Below, one piece after another: positions 1-11,900 of a DNA stretch of 64,000 bases. Each line of letters starts with the position of its first letter. Position 1 is the first letter of the stretch. A model generated the notes under the pieces. That model saw only the letters and a program-made list of their open reading frames with translations. It ran no database searches and was not told the origin of the DNA. A program made the position numbers and the translations under genes. Source of the DNA: Phallus indusiatus (lineage: Eukaryota > Basidiomycota > Agaricomycetes > Phallales > Phallaceae); assembly GCA_027605045.1 (NCBI GenBank), contig JAQFWX010000009.1, positions 186,001 through 250,000 of the forward strand, written 5' to 3'.

Positions 1-148
1 TAAGATCCGCTGTGGGATTGGGGTATTCTCGGACTTGACCAGCCCAGTTGCTGGAGACTGGTGATCTGGTATAAGTGTTAGAAAAGGTATCGTGACAAGG
101 GGACTGATATTTGGGAGCGGAAGGGGGAGGTGAAAAGTGGGTGTGCAT
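1..148 (-). CDS. Possible 5' end of a protein-coding gene leaving the window (partial)
   Basis: On the minus strand an open frame runs from an ATG at 146-148 off the left edge (49 codons). It is rich in Pro, Ser, Tyr and Asn, with stretches such as VSSNWAGQVREYPNPTADL. The DNA immediately upstream (about 180-340) is strongly pyrimidine-rich on the coding strand, as is usual for fungal 5' leaders. The frame is also open upstream of this ATG to a possible splice acceptor near 191, so a further 5' exon is possible. No family is recognised. The call rests on composition and leader context only. Confidence 0.35.
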   Translation of the reverse strand, partial: MHTHFSPPPSAPKYQSPCHDTFSNTYTRSPVSSNWAGQVREYPNPTADL

Positions 149-1136
149 GTCCTTGTACTGGGTGGTGGTCCGTGGAGGTGGTGATGATAGTCTGTTCGGA
201 ACGAAAGATAATACAAAGGGAAAAAAGAGTGACAAAAATCGAATACTTTAAGGAGAGGAAGGGGGAAGTTGAGGGAAGGGAGGGCGGGGAGGGGAATGAG
301 AGAAAAAAGCCAAGGCAAGGTGAGATATGGAGAGAACTAGCAAGTGTGCGTATGTAATCCGGCTAAGGAGTGTGTGCTACTAGGCCATATACGGTCGAGC
401 GTCTAGACGAGTTTACTATCAAACTTCTGGGTTGAATTGAGATGAGCTGATCGACGTTTAGTTATGCACTGCCAAACACATGTTAAGAATACAAGCAGGG
501 AGCATGGCGGGATGATATGTTGTGTGATCTCGTCGTTGTATGGCAACGGCTGGCAACGGAGACGGCTGGCCTTACGACTGTTACATATCACACGTGACGA
601 GTCACACCTTGGAAATCTTATCGTACGATTACGTCATATTGATCCGGAACCAATTTTTAATCTCCGCACAACTACATATGTCGCTTGCTGGCTTGCTACA
701 GCCCAAAAAAGGCTGTCCCGACTCCCGGCGCGGAATGGCGCAGCAAGCTGAACAAGCTGTTATAATTCAAGCTATGGTGGAAGGAATATTTTTACGAAAT
801 TAATATGTACAGGATTTACATGCCATGCAAATTTCCTCTTAAATATATCTCCCGAATTCCGAGTGGATATTACAAGCTTCAAGAGGCACTGAGGCAGTGC
901 GGAATAGACGCCTGTTCTCATTTAAAACAGTTACACTTGGTTGCAATGAAAATTCACACCCTAGCAGACTCTAGCCTTTGTTTGTGAACATCGTCAAGTT
1001 GAAGGTCAGTTTTCTTCTTCTCGTATCGTCCAAATGCTGATGGTCCTATTTTTTGAAAAAAAATAGAGTGTTGTGTGGTTTCAGATCTCACCCCCTTGTC
1101 TTCCTTATTTCCGCATCTTTATTCCCCCCGCCCGTC
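149..1136. other. Intergenic region, promoter of the ArsB/NhaD-like gene
   Basis: No gene is recognised here. The stretch 180-340 is purine-rich on the plus strand, which reads as a pyrimidine-rich leader for the leftward gene. At 591-596 there is a CACGTG E-box core inside TCACACGTGAC, just after a short direct repeat of TGGCAACGG (541-559). Nothing else stands out. Confidence 0.5.
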
Positions 1137-2801
1137 ATGAGTAACATTACTGGGAAGTCAATCGGAACACTTATTGTCTTCATATTCTCCATTATATTTG
1201 TTATTCACGACGTCAACATCCCGATCAAACTCCCCCGCTATGGAAAACAAAAATTGCCCCTCAATCTTACTACAACTCCCATCCTTGCTATAGCAATTCT
1301 ATGGGCCGCGCAGTGTCTGGGTCCTGCTCAGATACGGAACGGTATAGTGGGATCCGAGGGTGTCAAGCCATACAATATTCTCATTCTCTTCTTCTCCTTG
1401 GCGTACATGGCAATCACACTTGACGTGACCGGAATCCTCCAATCAGCAGCTTACTGGGTCAGCAACAGGGGTGGTGCCAGTGGATGGAGACTTTATTTCT
1501 ATTTCTACGTCATGTTAACACTCCTCAGTGTTCTACTAGGCAATGACCCCGTCATTTTATCCGGCACAGCCTTCCTCGTGTACTACACACATGTCGTGGA
1601 GGAGCTCACCGATAATCCTATCCCTTGGCTAATCGCCGAATTTGCCGCGGCTAACACTGCCAGTATGGTTCTCTTCGTAGGCAATCCAACCAACGTCGTG
1701 GTTTGCGAGGGATTCGGTGTCAACAATGTAGCTTTCACGGCATATACCATTCTCCCATTCATCGCTTGCAACATCCTCTGTTTCATCGCGCTTGCGGTCC
1801 AGTACCAATCGACCAAACATATCCCCCGTCGCATTACCCCTACTCAACTAAATGTACGATCTGTTCTGTTGGATCCAGTAGGCGCTTGCGTTGGAAGCGT
1901 CATGCTTGGATCCTGCTTGGTCGTCATCATTATTGTCAGCTTTTTCGGTATCGACGTATGGAAGATTAGTCTTCCATTTGCGGTTGCCAAGTTCATATGG
2001 GACTTGTGCTGGGATCATTACCGACACCTGAAGAACATGCATAATTCGGACAAATCAATTTCGGAAAAACCTCAGACCCTAGAGCCCACGGAAGCCAGCG
2101 ACCCATCAACACGTCGACAGGGGACAGGAAACTCAGTTGAGTCTAATGAAAAAACACTGGTACCTGACGACATGACCGATGCTCATATTCATACCACTTC
2201 TCCCGATCATATAAAGCAAAAATCACTTTCCCTTTCGGACGATACGCATGGAAAAACACCCCAGACCCGATATAGTCGGCTTCAAAAACATTTCCCAACT
2301 TTCTTCACCGCTCTCCCTCGTCTTCCATTCGCCCTGGTTCCGTTTGCATTCTCACAGTTTATTCTCATTGAGGCATTGTCGCATCAAGGCTGGATTAACG
2401 TTTTTGCATCATGGCTTGTACATGCATCGCACCGGGAGATTCACCCCACCATCTGGCTAGTCGGCGTTATCGGAGTCATCATGTGTAATATCGCCGGGAC
2501 GAACATCGGAGCAACTATTCTGCTTACCAAAGTCGTTCGTGCTGCTGACATGCCCCCTCACAGCCTTCGAGCGGCTGCGATTGCGTTAGCTGTCGCAAGT
2601 AATATCGGAGCAGTTAGTTTTACCTTCTCCGCGAGCCTCGCCGGATTGTTATGGAAAACTATACTTGGACAAAAAGGGATTAATATCCGTCAATATACCT
2701 TTGCGAAGTGGAATTTACTTCCACTCTTCGCCATGACTGCGGTTGGACTTTCCATCGTCTCCGCTGAAATGGCAGTTTTATACCACGGTAGTAATTCTTA
2801 A
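1137..2801 (+). CDS. ArsB/NhaD-superfamily ion transporter (citrate-transporter-like domain)
   Basis: Single-exon gene for a 555-residue multi-pass membrane protein. The start is the ATG at 1137 (MSNITGKS); the upstream open frame to 1053 lacks an ATG. About ten or more hydrophobic segments form two halves separated by a hydrophilic loop of roughly 100 residues (about residues 300-400, rich in Ser/Thr/Glu/Lys). Conserved stretches include LGNDPVILSGTAFLVYYTH and LFVGNPTNVVV in the first half and CNIAGTNIGATILLTK in the second. These paired Asn/Gly re-entrant motifs are typical of the ion-transporter superfamily that holds arsenite pumps, NhaD antiporters and citrate carriers. The substrate cannot be told from sequence; arsenite, sodium or a dicarboxylate are all possible. 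It probably sits in the plasma or vacuolar membrane. No intron is needed, unlike nearly all its neighbours. Confidence 0.8.
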   Translation: MSNITGKSIGTLIVFIFSIIFVIHDVNIPIKLPRYGKQKLPLNLTTTPILAIAILWAAQCLGPAQIRNGIVGSEGVKPYNILILFFSLAYMAITLDVTGILQSAAYWVSNRGGASGWRLYFYFYVMLTLLSVLLGNDPVILSGTAFLVYYTHVVEELTDNPIPWLIAEFAAANTASMVLFVGNPTNVVVCEGFGVNNVAFTAYTILPFIACNILCFIALAVQYQSTKHIPRRITPTQLNVRSVLLDPVGACVGSVMLGSCLVVIIIVSFFGIDVWKISLPFAVAKFIWDLCWDHYRHLKNMHNSDKSISEKPQTLEPTEASDPSTRRQGTGNSVESNEKTLVPDDMTDAHIHTTSPDHIKQKSLSLSDDTHGKTPQTRYSRLQKHFPTFFTALPRLPFALVPFAFSQFILIEALSHQGWINVFASWLVHASHREIHPTIWLVGVIGVIMCNIAGTNIGATILLTKVVRAADMPPHSLRAAAIALAVASNIGAVSFTFSASLAGLLWKTILGQKGINIRQYTFAKWNLLPLFAMTAVGLSIVSAEMAVLYHGSNS

Positions 2802-3718
2802 ATAGATGGTAAGCTTATTCCTTTGACATTCGTGGTATTCAGGTACTAAGAAATTATTAGGAAAGGTTCAAATAATACCGTTGGACGGTCGGCAAATGCC
2901 AAGCGTCATGCACATGCATCATGCATCACATTTGGCTATCTCCTCTTTCTCACATGATCAATTAGGTCATTGTGAGCCCGTCCAGTCGTATGAGAAAAAT
3001 ATTGGAGATATGCGGCCTGGTAGCCAACTACAGACGGTGTTCATTTGAACCTATCGAATACTCGTGTATTCTCACCGTCCCTTACCCGCGTGCTTTATAC
3101 CAGCCCGTTTTATGTCCGTGGTGGGACAGTGTCATATATGAATGTATATTGTTATTGTTACAAAATTAGACGAACCCCTTATTGGTGAAGAAGTTTAACG
3201 GACAAAGTTGGCTGACGAAACAAAATGTCATGTATTACGCAGTAATAGTATCATTATTAAATAATTTGCTGTGTTACCATTTTTTCCGTAGTTAATCATT
3301 ATATGTATGTAGTCTTTTGCAAAATAGTTTCCTCGGCTAACCTCGCTTACCACCGGTACCAATTTGAGGCTTAGCCGAGGAAAACTATTTTGCAAACGGG
3401 TGTAATGACTTGATTGTTCAATGCTTTCGAAAAGTAGATACTGTAGAGAAAATATTTTGATATAATAGTATATATAGTCAGACGTAGCAATATTATCAGT
3501 TTATAATAATGTACAAAATCATGCAGGAAACGCGTTGCTCGTGAAAAAGGAATGTCCCAATGCAATCCTAAAATATCATTCCAGTCGTTATCCGCTCTAT
3601 ACAACAAAACCCCTCTAACCCGCGAGTTCAAAGTATTCATTTCAGCCGCAGTACTCCCCACGGAAGAGATGTTCTTTGACCAGATAGATGTTGTAACAAC
3701 TCCCCTCGATCCACCAGA
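2802..3718. other. Convergent intergenic region with a large hairpin
   Basis: Lies between the 3' ends of the plus-strand ArsB/NhaD-like gene and the minus-strand CorA-like gene. No gene is recognised. The only structured element is the inverted repeat at 3316-3396, listed separately. The remainder is AT-rich. Confidence 0.5.
3316..3396. repeat. Long near-perfect inverted repeat (hairpin), 25-26 bp arms
   Basis: The left arm 3316-3340 (starting TTTGCAAAATAG) is the reverse complement of the right arm 3371-3396 except for one extra A in the right arm. A 30-nt spacer separates them, and its outer ends can pair further (CCTC with GAGG). Transcribed from either strand it would form a stable stem. 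Placement between two convergent gene ends would suit a transcription-end or insulating structure. It could also be the footprint of a small palindromic element. No target-site duplication is obvious. Confidence 0.75.
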
Positions 3719-5869
3719 CTAATCATCATGATAGTGCTTTGGTAAACTCTGCTGCGCAGAAGGACGCCGTTTCCACCTAAAGTTCGTTCTTTTCCACACC
3801 CGTTCGGCAACAATCCAAGGCCATATCAAACGAATTTTCATATCCGTAATAATTTCACCTCTCTTGTTCGTCCACGTCCCTTGTAACGCAATGATAATCC
3901 AGATGGTAAAGGAGGTCAACAAAACAGCAACAATGACATAGTGCCCGATTGTTTCAGTGCCTGATCCAAGAGCTGTGATGTTCATTCCAAAGGCGGCCTA
4001 TAGCAAGGTAAATTGGTTGGTTAATGGCACATGAGTATTTGTTTGAATCAGTGACTTACGGATACAAACGTTCCCGGTAAGAAAAACATCGTCAAATACG
4101 CTATTTGTTTCATCGCAGCACTATCTCGGACAGTCGCTCTTGTAAGGTCCTTCATTTGCCGGCTGTCTTCGATATTCACGTTGTTGAAACCCTAATATAG
4201 CATTTGTATCGTTTTCTTCCAAGTTTGAGACTGAAACTTACGAGTTGCATGATGTTAGTGAGCCGCAGATCCCATGTCTCTTGACTTTCTCGAAGTCGTT
4301 CGATCTGTACTAATAAATTGTGGCATTCTTTGTCTAGAAGTTTAAAAGATTCCTCGCGCTCATGTTGACTGAGAGCATTCATGGCTGGATTAGGCGTTTT
4401 TTGGATGAATATGACAGATTTCTTGAAGTCGTCCAGTAGTGAGCCATAATGAAGGAGATAAGCCCGTACTCGGTGGAGATTTTGCGTGAACGCGATTTCC
4501 TTGCTGTTGAGAATGTTTACTTCCTAACGGTGTCAGGTAAAAACGGGAGAGAAAACAAATTAATAAAACGGAGCTCGTACCAAATACGATATATATTCCC
4601 ACATGTATTCCAATGCTTGATCCCAGGCGTAAAGAGCATACCAAAGCATAGTCAATAGAACAAATGTAGGGTCTTTCGATTGACGAAATATATGACCCCA
4701 ATAGATACCCTGACCAGCCAAGTAAACACGAGTTTGTACCGTTTCGGACGACGTGATACTTCTTCCTCTGAAGGCTGGTTGATGAGATATAATGGTGTTT
4801 GTTTTTTCGCCGCGAATCATATGAACAGCCAATATGTCGAGATCTAATACACGCTCTGTTTCGTCGTCTCTGTTATTCGTTCCACGAGCCATCTCTTCAG
4901 CAGATAAGGACCGTTTCAGGGACAAAGGCTGCTGAGTGTCGATGACCTCTTCCGAATATTCAGGATCTGGAAATAAAAGGTCGGATTTTAAGTTGGGCGC
5001 ACAGAGGAACATGTAGGAACAACATACATTTTGAGGCTGTTTCGTACCTGTCATCTACAACCGCTCGTGGGAAAGCCAGTGATATTGTGATATCTGGCCT
5101 TGACAGTCAGGAACCCCCATTCAACATTTGGAAGTAAGACGAACTAACGATCACTTCTTTCTTGAAGGTTTTCCTGGTATCGAGCGGGTATCCAATTAAT
5201 AGAAGAAGACCAGTAGAAAGGTTCGACGTCATATCTGGCATGTGTCAAAATAACTGCAAAAAGCATCAGGAAAGATAAAATCTAACTTTGTTCCCAGCAT
5301 TTGTAGAACCGGATGTGACAGGTTTTCAATGAACAAACATCGTATACGTGTGTCTGGTGGACGTTCCTAAAAAAATCAAACCGATAGGTCAAATTAGTCC
5401 TCTCTTCCTCGTCATCCTGATGTGTACGACGAACAAATTTCTGAATCTCCTTCCAAAACAATTCATGATCGCCATCATCGAATTGCTTATTTATGGGGAC
5501 CGAGAACTTGCCATTTTGATTGACGTCGATGTAATGTATTCCACAACCACCTGGAGGATTTGGATTAACTCTCGAAATGCCACACCGATCAACTTGAGGC
5601 GGTGTCCAGTTGGGATATTGAGACTGAGGATAGCCTTTCCAACAACCTTCACATTTATTCTTCTCGTGAGGACATACGTGTCGACTCTTCGGGATAGCAG
5701 CCTGTACTGCAGGATCAATTTCGTCGCTCAGGTCAATCCACGGCCAGGGACCGCTCGGTACTGCGTGACGGTGCTTGGAAAGAGTGCGTTTCGCCACTAT
5801 CTTATCATAGGGTATGAAAGAGGACGTTCGACGCAGAGAGAGAGAAGGGGGCGAAAGAGATGCTGGCAT
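3719..5869 (-). CDS. CorA-like Mg2+/metal cation transporter, paralog A
   Basis: Eight exons (genomic): 5435-5869, 5287-5366, 5149-5234, 5028-5093, 4581-4966, 4242-4523, 4060-4191 and 3719-3997, joining in frame to 581 aa. The C-terminal part has the CorA hallmark: helix TM1 (about residues 470-489, LTMFFLPGTFVS), then the AAFGMN signature (GMN at residues 493-495) and TM2 (about 503-525). The long cytosolic N-terminal part carries ERPPDTRIR, LQMLGTK and NWIPARYQE, stretches I know from fungal CorA-like proteins. GMN forms the selectivity loop of the pentameric pore in known CorA proteins. The first donor (GTTCGT at 5434) is non-consensus but gives the right frame. This and the next gene are tandem duplicates with almost the same exon pattern: the 386-nt and 132-nt exons are identical in length. 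The transported ion is inferred from the family. Confidence 0.85.
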
Positions 5870-6348
5870 AAGGACAGAAAGTAAATGATAAAAGCTAGTT
5901 CGCTGCCATAAAACAAAATTTGATGTTTGATGATGCGGGTCCTAAGCAACTTTAGCTTTGTGAATGTAAACGGAAGTATTTTTTTGAAGTGAGCCTTTCC
6001 CACGCGCTCGGGACTAAACGGAAGCAAACCTAAAGAGGTATGATTTACAAATTTACAGGCTTTGACGCAATGCCGAAGGAGCCCGAACCAGAAATCTTCG
6101 CCGTAGGAAGTTGACAAGAAATTCTTCTTCTCCCCCCAGAAAGTATCAGAGAAGTGACCGTGCAGAGGAAAACAACAATGCTCGCTCGCCAGGAAATATA
6201 TCAATGGGAATGTCACACTATTGAGCGCTTCAGCACTGGTTGGGTCGCTTAATCAACATCATTCATATTCAGGAGTCAGGACGAACATCGGATTCAGTCA
6301 AACTCCTAACTTGACAGGCAAAATCTTTAAGAATTCAATTGTCATCGT
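5870..6348. other. Intergenic spacer between the CorA-like paralogs
   Basis: 479 bp between the start of paralog A and the stop of paralog B, both on the minus strand. It must hold the promoter of A and the terminator of B. No further element was recognised. Confidence 0.5.
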
Positions 6349-8496
6349 CTACACTGCGGTGGTATCACTCCCCGAGGGAGTGCGCCAGCGACCAATGTAC
6401 CTCTTCACATAAACATATGGCCACATAAATCGAAACATGAGCCCTTCGAACCCGGCGCCGGAGTGCCAGTCGCCTTGATATGCAACAAAAATCCAGATTG
6501 TTAAAACGGTGAGAGGTACTGCCGCTGCAAAGTAGTGTCCCAGGGTGCCGAAGGTCCCAGGATTGATTTCTCCAATGTTCATCCCGAAACAACCCTATCG
6601 AATCATTCCTTCATCACTTCTGTCATGTCCTAAATAGATTATACTACATACCGCGATGAAAGATGCAGGAAGGAAAACCATCGTGAGATATGATATTTGT
6701 TTCATGGCTGCGCTATCCCGTACTGCCGCGATAGTCAACTCTTGCATCTGTTTGCTATCTTGAATATTGACAGTACTGAATACCTGCCAAAATAAAGTTT
6801 GACTAGAGTAAACCCGAGAGTTTATGCAATTGAAAACAAAGACTTACCAAATGCATCACATTTTGCAAACGACTATCCCATGTAATCCTATTCTTTTTTA
6901 ACCTGTCAATTTGCATTAAAAGGTTCTCGCACTCGGTCTTCAATAATTCGCAAGAGGATTTTTTTTCGTGTGAGTGCGAATCAGCTTCCATCGCAGGGTT
7001 AGCTGTATCTCGAACGAAGACAACAGCTTGATAGAAATCTTCCAAAAGCGACGCATAATGAAGTAGGTGTGCCCGGATTTTGTGTAGCTCGTGGGTAAGT
7101 TTAGACTCATTCGTATGTATAACTTCCGATTCCTGTACGGGAATTCAGTCGTCTTTACTCATGAATTAACGTTTAAGTTGCACTAACCAAAAGACAGATG
7201 TGTTCCCACAGTGTTTCAAAAGCTTCATCCCAGGCATACAAAGAATACCACAGGGTGGCAAGAAACATGAAAGTTGGATCGGAAGATCTATGGAAGATCT
7301 TTTGCCAATAAACACTTTGACCTGCCAAATAAACGCGAGTATGTAGATTAGCAGCCGTTGTGGCTTTCCATTCTCCAGCCGGGTGATATGTTAGCAAGGT
7401 ACTGCCATTAATATCACGTATCATGTGGACAGCTAGGTAATCGATGATCAAAATCACCTTTTGGTGTTCATGGTCTATAAATTGGTTGAGAAAAATCTCA
7501 TCATGTCTGAGAGAATGGCATATGGCATTACCGGTCAAAGGTAGAGGTCGTTGGGTATCAATGATCTCACCAACTAAAAACCCTTCGATGAGAAAAGTTT
7601 TTTCTTCTTTGTTTTCAGGATACACTAATTACCGGCTAAATTTCTTTCCGAATCCGTTAGAGGGAGTTGATTATCGAGGGGAACAGTGCGAGGAAACTTG
7701 AGCGTGATTGTGATATCTAATCTAAACATGTAAGATCCCTGAAGCGCAGATATGAAATCGAGATACGCACGGTCACCAATACCATGCTTTGAACTCTCTT
7801 GATACCTTGCAGGGATCCAGTTCACAGACGACGTCCAGAAGAACGGCTCGACATTATACCTAAATTATGCGAAGCGCAAGTATCAATTAACTGCTGTATC
7901 CTATTACATAAACCGCAACGCTCACTTGGTCCCGACCATTTGCATCACGGAAACAGTCAGATTATCAAAAAAGAAAGCGCGAAGCCGGTGTTCTTTCGAC
8001 TAGAAACAGAAATAAAACAAGAACAGTTAAATGTCGTCCAATTGAACCATATCACTGTCAATTAGCTCACCGGTTCCCCAACGACCTGCTGAAACTTCTC
8101 CCAATCATCATGAACAACTTCTTGTTTGCCCTTGTCATCAAAATGTCCTTGTCCGTCAATGTCAATTTGGTAAATTGTCGTCGTTCCTGATTCAGGAAAA
8201 GTTGTTATCATTTTACTTCTCTCCACCTGGTCCCTCTTCCAGTTGGGATAGAGAGATTCAGGGTAATTGCTCCAGTGACATCCATCACATTCCGGATCCC
8301 AATCTACGCCGTTGTGAGATCTATGAACAACGTTGGGTTTAGTCTCAGTTGGAGGTATCGGGTCGTCTAGGTTTTGCCATGGCCATGGTCCACAAGGAGC
8401 TGCATGACGGTACGGTGCAGGTGGAATCCGTCGCGGTAATTGACCCCTACTGGGGCTTGAATACTCCTTTAGAGAGATGGCAGTACTGGTAGCCAT
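6349..8496 (-). CDS. CorA-like Mg2+/metal cation transporter, paralog B
   Basis: Eight exons: 8071-8496, 7926-7999, 7771-7859, 7633-7716, 7188-7573, 6848-7132, 6652-6783 and 6349-6594, joining in frame to 573 aa. The start is the ATG at 8496; the open frame upstream has no ATG. It shares with paralog A the blocks LQM(L/V)GTK, NWIPARYQE, GDHITIT-type, VYLAGQ and the pore end GCFGMNIG, with GMN at residues 496-498 and TM2 just after it. The intron at 7717-7770 is 54 nt, a multiple of three without a stop, so the unspliced frame reads through. Removing it restores the GDHITITLKF block conserved in A. It is probably a recent tandem duplicate with divergent N- and C-terminal ends (the tail is shorter here), and the function is assumed to match A. 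Confidence 0.85.
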
Positions 8497-8934
8497 GTAG
8501 AGGAGAAAAGGCAAAAAGTATGCTAAAGAGTTGAACGAACCTTATATTTGATCAACAGCTTGGTCCGCGCTAATTTCAAATACCAAATACTATATAAATA
8601 CAACCTAATAATTTTGCCCAGTGTTTGACAGGCGAGCCAGGGCCCTGAAATTTGAAACCTCGAGGCGAATCCATGGTGCTTTCGGCAGTAGCTAACAGCC
8701 GGAAGTTAACGTATCTTTCAGCAATTCCACTCGGGTGGGTCCGTGAATCATTCCCAAAGTAATTAGAAGTGTTCCCTTTATTATTACACCGGGCAGGTGA
8801 TTGGTCAGATATCGATTAGATTCCAATTGATTGTAGATGCTATTTATTAATAAGATACATGATAACGAAGTGAAGGTTGAATGAGAACAATGGAAAGCAA
8901 TATGACAATAAGACACTCGAATCCATTCTATGCC
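8497..8934. other. Promoter region of CorA-like paralog B
   Basis: 438 bp upstream of paralog B and downstream of the Sec7 gene (both minus strand). An AT-rich TATTTATATAG stretch lies near 8591-8601 on the coding strand, about 100 bp upstream of the start codon. No gene is seen. Confidence 0.45.
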
Positions 8935-11900
8935 TCAATGCGGATTGTTTTCATCACCGAAAAGAGATTGTGGGGCATTATCGCTAACGTTTCGAAGAGT
9001 TCGTCCAGGCTTCACGTTTGATGGCACTCGAACAAGTGAAACTCGCTTCGCAGCTCGTGTCGCACTCCATTCTTCTGCAACCTCATCAATGTTCTCCACG
9101 GCGCTATAAAAGCGCTCATGCAGTTCACCAGCTACATCCATCGACTCTAACACCCCCGATGGAGATTGAGTCACGGCAGGAGTAGGTAATTCAGAAGATT
9201 GGCCGTTTAAGGTTGGGAGATCGGTCGTGATAGCAAGCAAGGATGGTTTCGTTGTCACCGAAATTGTCTTTTTCTCGGAGGAAGAGTAAAAAGACTCGAG
9301 GGTGGAAATCGACCGAGAAACCTTGACCTGCTTATCCGCATCGTCTGCTGTGTAAGACATTTCTTGAGAGGTGTCCAGGGAAGTATCGGCGTCCAGGCTC
9401 AGCCTACGAGACGCCGCTTGTAAAGCATCCCGTTTCGCCTGTTCCCATTGACGTTCCTCTTCAGCTAGATCGCTTAATAACACGAAGCGGTAGCATGTAT
9501 ACTTGCTAATTTCAATCCGTAACGAGCTGACTTTTTTCGCCAGGGGAATGAGAGCCGCTTGTATACGATCTCGTGTCGAACGCTGAAACGGTGTGAGGAT
9601 AGCAAGATTGCGTGAGAGTCGCAATTCTTCTTCGAGCTCAAGCTGCATCTCCTTTATCTTCTCATCCAATGTATCGACATGTGCTTGGATCACATCCCTT
9701 CTCGAACGAGATGTGGGCGAAGAAGAATGAGAGTCATAGCTTTTCGCCATGGGGCCGGCTGTGCTAGGTCGAGTTATTTTCCTGGTTGGCGCAGGTCGAC
9801 TACCCATGCTAACAGTACGAGATCGACCATGAGGTTGATCTATCCCTGCTGAATGGGCTAGCTCAGCCTTTACTTCATCAAATGTCGCTTTGAAAAGTCT
9901 GCTTTCCTCCATTTGAAGCGATCTGGGACTCTCAAGGTCGACCTGATTGGATACGACTACAAGTCTGTTAGGCGAAGATGCGATGGGCTGCACAGATAAA
10001 TTGGAAACGGTGCCATTACGAGATTGACCATTTGGCGTGGTAAAAGAGTGGATTGTGGTGCTAGCTGTTGAATTAGGTTTCCCAGAGGCACGAAGATCCT
10101 TCAAATGCGAAGCGGCCGCTGCGAGACCTGTTAATTCGATATCCTTATGGGACATTCCAATGCCACGAATATGGACACTAGCCGATTTGAAAGAACAAGC
10201 ATAGTTAATTGAAGAGATCCATTCGTTCCTAACGGGTTCACTAGGCGCTTGTAATATAAATTGTCTACCATTAGGCATAAAGAATCTGAAAGCATTGGGA
10301 TACTATAATTTCCATCAATATTGTATCATGAACTATAAAAACGAATGCAAAAATTACTTTGGTATAAGTGCGATCGTAAAGAGCGATTGAGTCGGAGAGA
10401 ATCAACACGTCATCGGGATTTAACAAGGCCTCCTCTGTCTCGACGCGACGCGACTCATCATCTTCAGTTAAACCAAGGTTACTAGCGATAGCAGCACTTC
10501 GGAAGAAGAGTAGTTGCGATCCTGTCAATACGACAGAAAACTCCCGCCATTTGCGATTCGTCGATCTTCTACCTCCATCGATAGTATCATCTATACTGAA
10601 GAGTTAGAAAAAAGTACAGAACGAATTAACATTACGAGCCTTTGCGCAATAAAATCCCGACTTTCGCAATTTTGAACGCTTTTGCACCATGCTTAGCTGG
10701 GGTTATGACCAATGATGCTCGAGGGGTCGGAAGAATCTCGACTGGTAACGGCGCCGAAGAGCCCATGAAAGGTCCCAAATTGACAGGTAATGGTACGGAA
10801 ACAGCAACAGACTTGCGTCTTCCAGGTGTTATTGGTAACACAGGAGTAACAGGGGTAGCTGGGGACGGCGGTTCAAAACTGACATAAAAGACTCGAGCTA
10901 GAGCAAACGTCGTATGAAGGCCCAATATATCCCACGGCCAGTCTGTCCCTTCAAAGAGATAAGGGCTATAGAGAGGAATTTTACTGTTGATATCCGCCCG
11001 AAGAGGACCTAGCATATTCTTGGATAGATTGCATTAGTCAAAGTAAAAAGCTAAAACGTAAAGCTGCGTACTTGAGTAATAAGATAGTAGGGATCTATTT
11101 TCGTCCTGCCCAATAATACACTAGCACTACTTCCGTTTCCTTGGTTGGTAGGTGGTGAACCAACAGCAGTCAGTCGCGAACTGTCTGCAGTAGCTTTGCC
11201 AGTGGTACCATCCGCTGGATCTTCTATGAATATAAACGGCGCGAAAATAATATTATCGTAAAAATACTGAAGAAATTCTGGTTTAATTGGTGAAGAAAAT
11301 AGCGAACAACGCCCACATACCTCCAACATCTCGGGTGATACGCCCGGTAATTTGGTATTTTTGACATAATCCGCTTTCGTCATTTTGTTCTTGTTGGACT
11401 TGTTAAATACATCTGTGTGTAGAATGATCAAGCTGAAAGCTAAAATATAGGGATGATCTAAAATCGAACTCATTAGTCCATTCAAATATTTCAGGCAAAG
11501 GAGACACATACCTTTGTCGGTAAATAAATCCAAGTTGCATTCAAGATATCTGGCAGCAAAAGCTTCCATCATCCTGTCTATTTGCTGTGTCTCCTTGGGT
11601 AGACCGATCTCCATCAATAGCCGTCGCAAAGCTACATCTATGGGTTCCTCCGAGAATTTGAAACGTGTCAAGAATAGTCGTAAAGCTTGAGTATAATATT
11701 CATCGCCGCTGTCCACAAAGCATTAGACCTTCGCGAATAACGACAAGCAAACAATATACCTAGATGCCAAAACATGCGCCACTTCAGCTCTCGTCACGGT
11801 CGAAAGCAACCTGAGTAAAAAGTCCTCCGCTGTCTCTTCTGGAAGACGGGATGTGACTTTAGGTGGCTTAGCCTTTGCTTCTTCAACTGAGTTTCGATTG

